Origin: Parvibaculum sp963975745
GTDB taxonomy: Bacteria; Pseudomonadota; Alphaproteobacteria; Parvibaculales; Parvibaculaceae
DNA: 64,000 bases
Direction of reading: 5' to 3'
Assembly: GCF_963975745.1 (NCBI RefSeq)
Contig: NZ_CAXBIB010000002.1
Coordinates: forward strand, 186,001-250,000
In this document: piece after piece, positions 61,714 through 64,000 of the stretch
Layout of the letters: each line of letters begins with the position of its first letter
Numbering within the stretch: position 1 is the first letter of the stretch
Notes under the pieces: generated by a model
Seen by the model: only the letters and a program-made list of their open reading frames with translations
Databases searched by the model: none
Told to the model about the DNA's origin: nothing
Translations under genes and position numbers: made by a program

Positions 61714-63612
61714 ATGCCGATCCGGTTCCTCTTCGCAGTTGCGGCCCTTTTTCTTGCGACCGGCGGAGTTTCCTCCGCTTCCGCCGCCGCGGCGACTTGC
61801 GAGATCGACCGGCCGGTGATGTTTGGCGGGCTCGACTGGGATTCCAACGCCTTTCATACAGAACTTGCGCGCCTCATCATCGAACGCGGCTATGGCTGCG
61901 ACACGGATGTGCTGCCTGGCTCAACGCTGCCGCTTATCACTGGCCTTGGGCGGGGCGACATCGACGTGCTGATGGAAGTCTGGCGCGACAATGTTACCGA
62001 GCCGTGGAACGACGCATTGCAAGCGGGGACCGTGGTTTCGCTCGGCACGAATTTTCCGGACGCCGTGCAGGGCTGGTATGTGCCGCGCTATGTGATCGAG
62101 GGCGACGCGGCGCGCGGCATCGAACCCATGGCACCTGGCCTTCGCTCGGTTTCCGATCTCAAACAACATGCGCCGCTCTTTCGCGATCCGGAGCAGCCGG
62201 ACAAGGGACGGTTCTACAATTGCATTCTCGGCTGGAGCTGCGAGGAGCAGAGCACCCGCAAGCTCAAGGGATATGGGCTCGACCGGTTCTACACCAACTT
62301 CCGGCCCGGAACCGGCGCAGCGCTCGCCGCCGCCATCGCCTCCGCCCATGAGCGGGGCGAGCCTGTCGTTGCCTATTACTGGGGTCCGACATGGGTTCTC
62401 GGCGCCTTCGATCTCGTGAAGCTTGAAGAGCCAGCCTGGTCCGAAGCGGCGTGGAACGCTTTCAACGCAGATCCCGCGCGCAATCCGCCCGTCGCCTTCC
62501 CGACCGTTGAGGTGATTATCGGCGCAAATGCCGACTTCGTGGAGAAAGCGCCCGAGATTTCCGCCTTCCTGCGATCCTATGAGACCACGGGACAGATGGT
62601 AAGCGAGGCGCTTGCCTATATGCAGGCGAACGAGGAAGTATCCGCGCGTGACGCCGCGCTTCACTTCATCGAGACGCGGCCCGATGTCTGGCAGCAATGG
62701 CTGGCGCCCGAGATCGCGGATCGCGTGACCGGCGAAAAGGAAGCAGTGGCCAAAAGTTTTCCGGCGGCGCTCGAATTTCCCCTCGAGCAATGGGTCAATC
62801 TCGCGATGAAGAGCTTCGTTGCCGAGTACGGCAATGCCTTCCACGCGGCAAGCGGCTGGCTCCTTGCCGTCATCGTGGCGCTGGAATCGGCGCTTGGTTT
62901 CCTGCCCTGGTGGATCATTATTCTGGCAATCGCCGGCGCCGCCTGGCATGCCTCGCGGCGGATCGTGCTTCCCGTTGCACTGGCGGCACTGATGTTTCTC
63001 ATCGGCATGCTGGGGCTCTGGGATCTTGCGATACAGACGCTGGCGCTGATGCTCGTTTCAGCTTTCATCACGGTGCTGATCGGGCTGCCACTCGGCATTG
63101 CGATGGCGTCGAGCGATCCCGGGCGGCGAATCATGCTGCCCGTGCTCGATGCGATGCAGACGATGCCGAGCTTCGTCTACCTGATCCCGGCGCTGATGCT
63201 GTTCGGTCTCGGCAAGGTACCCGCCGTCTTCGCGACGGTCATCTACGCGACGCCGCCGCTGATCCGGCTTGTCGATCTCGGCTTGCGAACGGTGGACCGG
63301 CAGCTCGTCGAAGTCGCCGCAGATCTCGGCGCCGACAGATGGCGCCTCCTTTTCGACATCAAGCTGCCGCTGGCGCTCCCCAGCATCATGGCGGGCATCA
63401 ACCAGACGACGATGCTGGCCTTGTCGATGGTCGTGATCGCCTCGATGATCGGCGCGCGCGGTCTCGGCGAGGAAGTGTTACTCGGCATCCAGCGGCTCGA
63501 TGTCGGGCGCGGGCTCGCGGCGGGCATCGCCATCGTCGCACTCGCGATCGTGTTCGACCGGATCACGCAGGCCTATGGGCGAACGAAAGCGGAGAAGGCA
63601 CCGCCGCGCTAG
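61714..63612 (+). CDS. glycine-betaine-class ABC transporter: substrate-binding protein fused to permease
   Basis: 632 residues. Residues 1-25 form a signal peptide (ending SSASAAAAT). A ProX/OpuAC-like binding domain (about 28-340) follows: CEIDRPVMFGGLDWDSNAFHTELARLII, VLPGSTLPLITGLGRGDIDVLMEVW and YYWGPTWVLGAFDLVKLEEP. A ProW-like permease (about 365-632) ends it, with AIQTLALMLVSAFITVLIGLPLGIA, DAMQTMPSFVYLIPALMLFG and the EAA loop AADLGADRWRLLFDIKLPLALP. In OpuA/OpuC-type fusions the permease usually comes first; here the order is reversed. No ATPase gene follows, since the next gene is convergent. It should import betaine, choline or a similar solute. Confidence 0.9.
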   Translation: MPIRFLFAVAALFLATGGVSSASAAAATCEIDRPVMFGGLDWDSNAFHTELARLIIERGYGCDTDVLPGSTLPLITGLGRGDIDVLMEVWRDNVTEPWNDALQAGTVVSLGTNFPDAVQGWYVPRYVIEGDAARGIEPMAPGLRSVSDLKQHAPLFRDPEQPDKGRFYNCILGWSCEEQSTRKLKGYGLDRFYTNFRPGTGAALAAAIASAHERGEPVVAYYWGPTWVLGAFDLVKLEEPAWSEAAWNAFNADPARNPPVAFPTVEVIIGANADFVEKAPEISAFLRSYETTGQMVSEALAYMQANEEVSARDAALHFIETRPDVWQQWLAPEIADRVTGEKEAVAKSFPAALEFPLEQWVNLAMKSFVAEYGNAFHAASGWLLAVIVALESALGFLPWWIIILAIAGAAWHASRRIVLPVALAALMFLIGMLGLWDLAIQTLALMLVSAFITVLIGLPLGIAMASSDPGRRIMLPVLDAMQTMPSFVYLIPALMLFGLGKVPAVFATVIYATPPLIRLVDLGLRTVDRQLVEVAADLGADRWRLLFDIKLPLALPSIMAGINQTTMLALSMVVIASMIGARGLGEEVLLGIQRLDVGRGLAAGIAIVALAIVFDRITQAYGRTKAEKAPPR

Positions 63613-64000
63613 AGGGCCTTCTCCATCCGCCAGACAAGTTGCGGCATGCGGCCCTCCATTGTGCCGATTTCGGTGCCGACCTCGCCTGTGACGCACCAGC
63701 CGTATTTCTCGTAGAAACGTCGCGCGCGCGCATTTCCAACCTGGCATTGCAGCCAGATGCGGCTGTGCCCTGCCCGCTTCAGTTCATCTTCGGCGGCGGC
63801 AAGCAGCAGCGGCGCGGCGCCCCGGCCGTGCCAGGCAGGCAGCACAAAAACCTGCGCGATGCCGTCGCCCTCCCAGCGTATGAAGCCGACAAGTTCGCTG
63901 CCGGCGCAGGCGACGATGCAATCGCAATCCCCGCCTTCCATGCGCTGCTCGAAAAATTCAAATGGACGTCCGGCCGCAATATCCGGTGTCAACTGCGCAT
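63609..64000 (-). CDS. GNAT-family N-acetyltransferase (5' end outside window)
   Basis: At least 127 residues, with the frame open to the right edge, so the start lies beyond 64000. The acetyl-CoA-binding block is IAQVFVLPAWHGRGAAPLLLAAAEDELKRAG, with RGAAP instead of the common GxGxG/A, followed by IWLQCQVGNARARRFYEKYGWCV and a C-terminal EGRMPQLVWRME, typical of GNATs acting on small molecules. Its TAG stop shares CTAG with the end of the upstream-strand transporter gene. Confidence 0.87.
   Translation of the reverse strand, partial: AQLTPDIAAGRPFEFFEQRMEGGDCDCIVACAGSELVGFIRWEGDGIAQVFVLPAWHGRGAAPLLLAAAEDELKRAGHSRIWLQCQVGNARARRFYEKYGWCVTGEVGTEIGTMEGRMPQLVWRMEKAL

Overview
The window is a 64 kb stretch of dense, GC-rich (roughly 60-65%) bacterial chromosome with 57 protein genes (one truncated at each edge), one tRNA gene and several families of dispersed palindromic repeats. 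The organism is most likely an alphaproteobacterium, probably of the Hyphomicrobiales/Rhizobiales. Reasons: the rhizobial-type palindrome at 5777-5820, an alphaproteobacterial PAS-domain protein (41526-42050), NodT-type outer membrane factor, a second-type GltX, and many acyl-CoA dehydrogenases, SDRs, a BVMO and an LLM oxidoreductase, as in lipid- and hydrocarbon-degrading lineages such as Parvibaculum. The genus is a guess; the class is fairly safe.

Layout. (1) 1-7930: a minus-strand aromatic meta-cleavage operon. In transcription order it holds Rieske dioxygenase alpha and beta, dihydrodiol dehydrogenase, BphC-type extradiol dioxygenase, BphD-type hydrolase, 2-hydroxypentadienoate hydratase, acetaldehyde dehydrogenase, 4-hydroxy-2-oxovalerate aldolase and the start of an AraC/cupin regulator. 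It would convert an aromatic ring to pyruvate, acetyl-CoA and an acid. Direct repeats 21 bp apart sit upstream of its first gene. No ferredoxin or reductase gene is in the window. (2) 7931-14394: RarD, citramalate synthase, GltX and NAD synthetase, separated by repeat elements. (3) 14566-22509: a MacA-MacB-NodT export system flanked by three paralogous MDR-type NADP oxidoreductases. (4) 22506-32083: housekeeping and salvage genes (DAHP synthase, glutathione reductase, RpiA, succinate-semialdehyde dehydrogenase, Gph), a DUF2817 peptidase-like protein and a lectin-like/DUF3047 fusion, then tRNA-Val(CAC). (5) 32262-40068: SDR, a large patatin/DUF3376 protein, Hsp20, an alpha/beta hydrolase, and a copper-type TonB receptor with a small partner gene. 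(6) 40299-50903: two acyl-CoA dehydrogenases, PAS protein, thioesterase, LLM oxidoreductase, DAACS symporter, MscS channel and an SLC13-type transporter with an acidic linker. (7) 50904-55193: an ABC-2 exporter and a minus-strand ArsR / SRPBCC / DUF1428 / DUF899 / VOC module. (8) 55309-64000: BVMO, GPH symporter, GST, CNT nucleoside permease, HSD17B4-type SDR, a substrate-binding/permease fusion of the glycine-betaine ABC class, and a partial GNAT.

The main points for follow-up are the meta-cleavage operon with its candidate AraC operator and internal palindromes; the ArsR-led module of uncharacterised families, with a perfect TTGACA -35, a predicted leaderless arsR transcript and a 127-nt gene overlap; the reversed ProX-ProW fusion without an adjacent ATPase; the PA-IL-like/DUF3047 fusion; and the five of seven convergent gene pairs whose stop codons share or abut in CTAG or TGATCA. 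No CRISPR array, prophage, transposase or integrase is visible.
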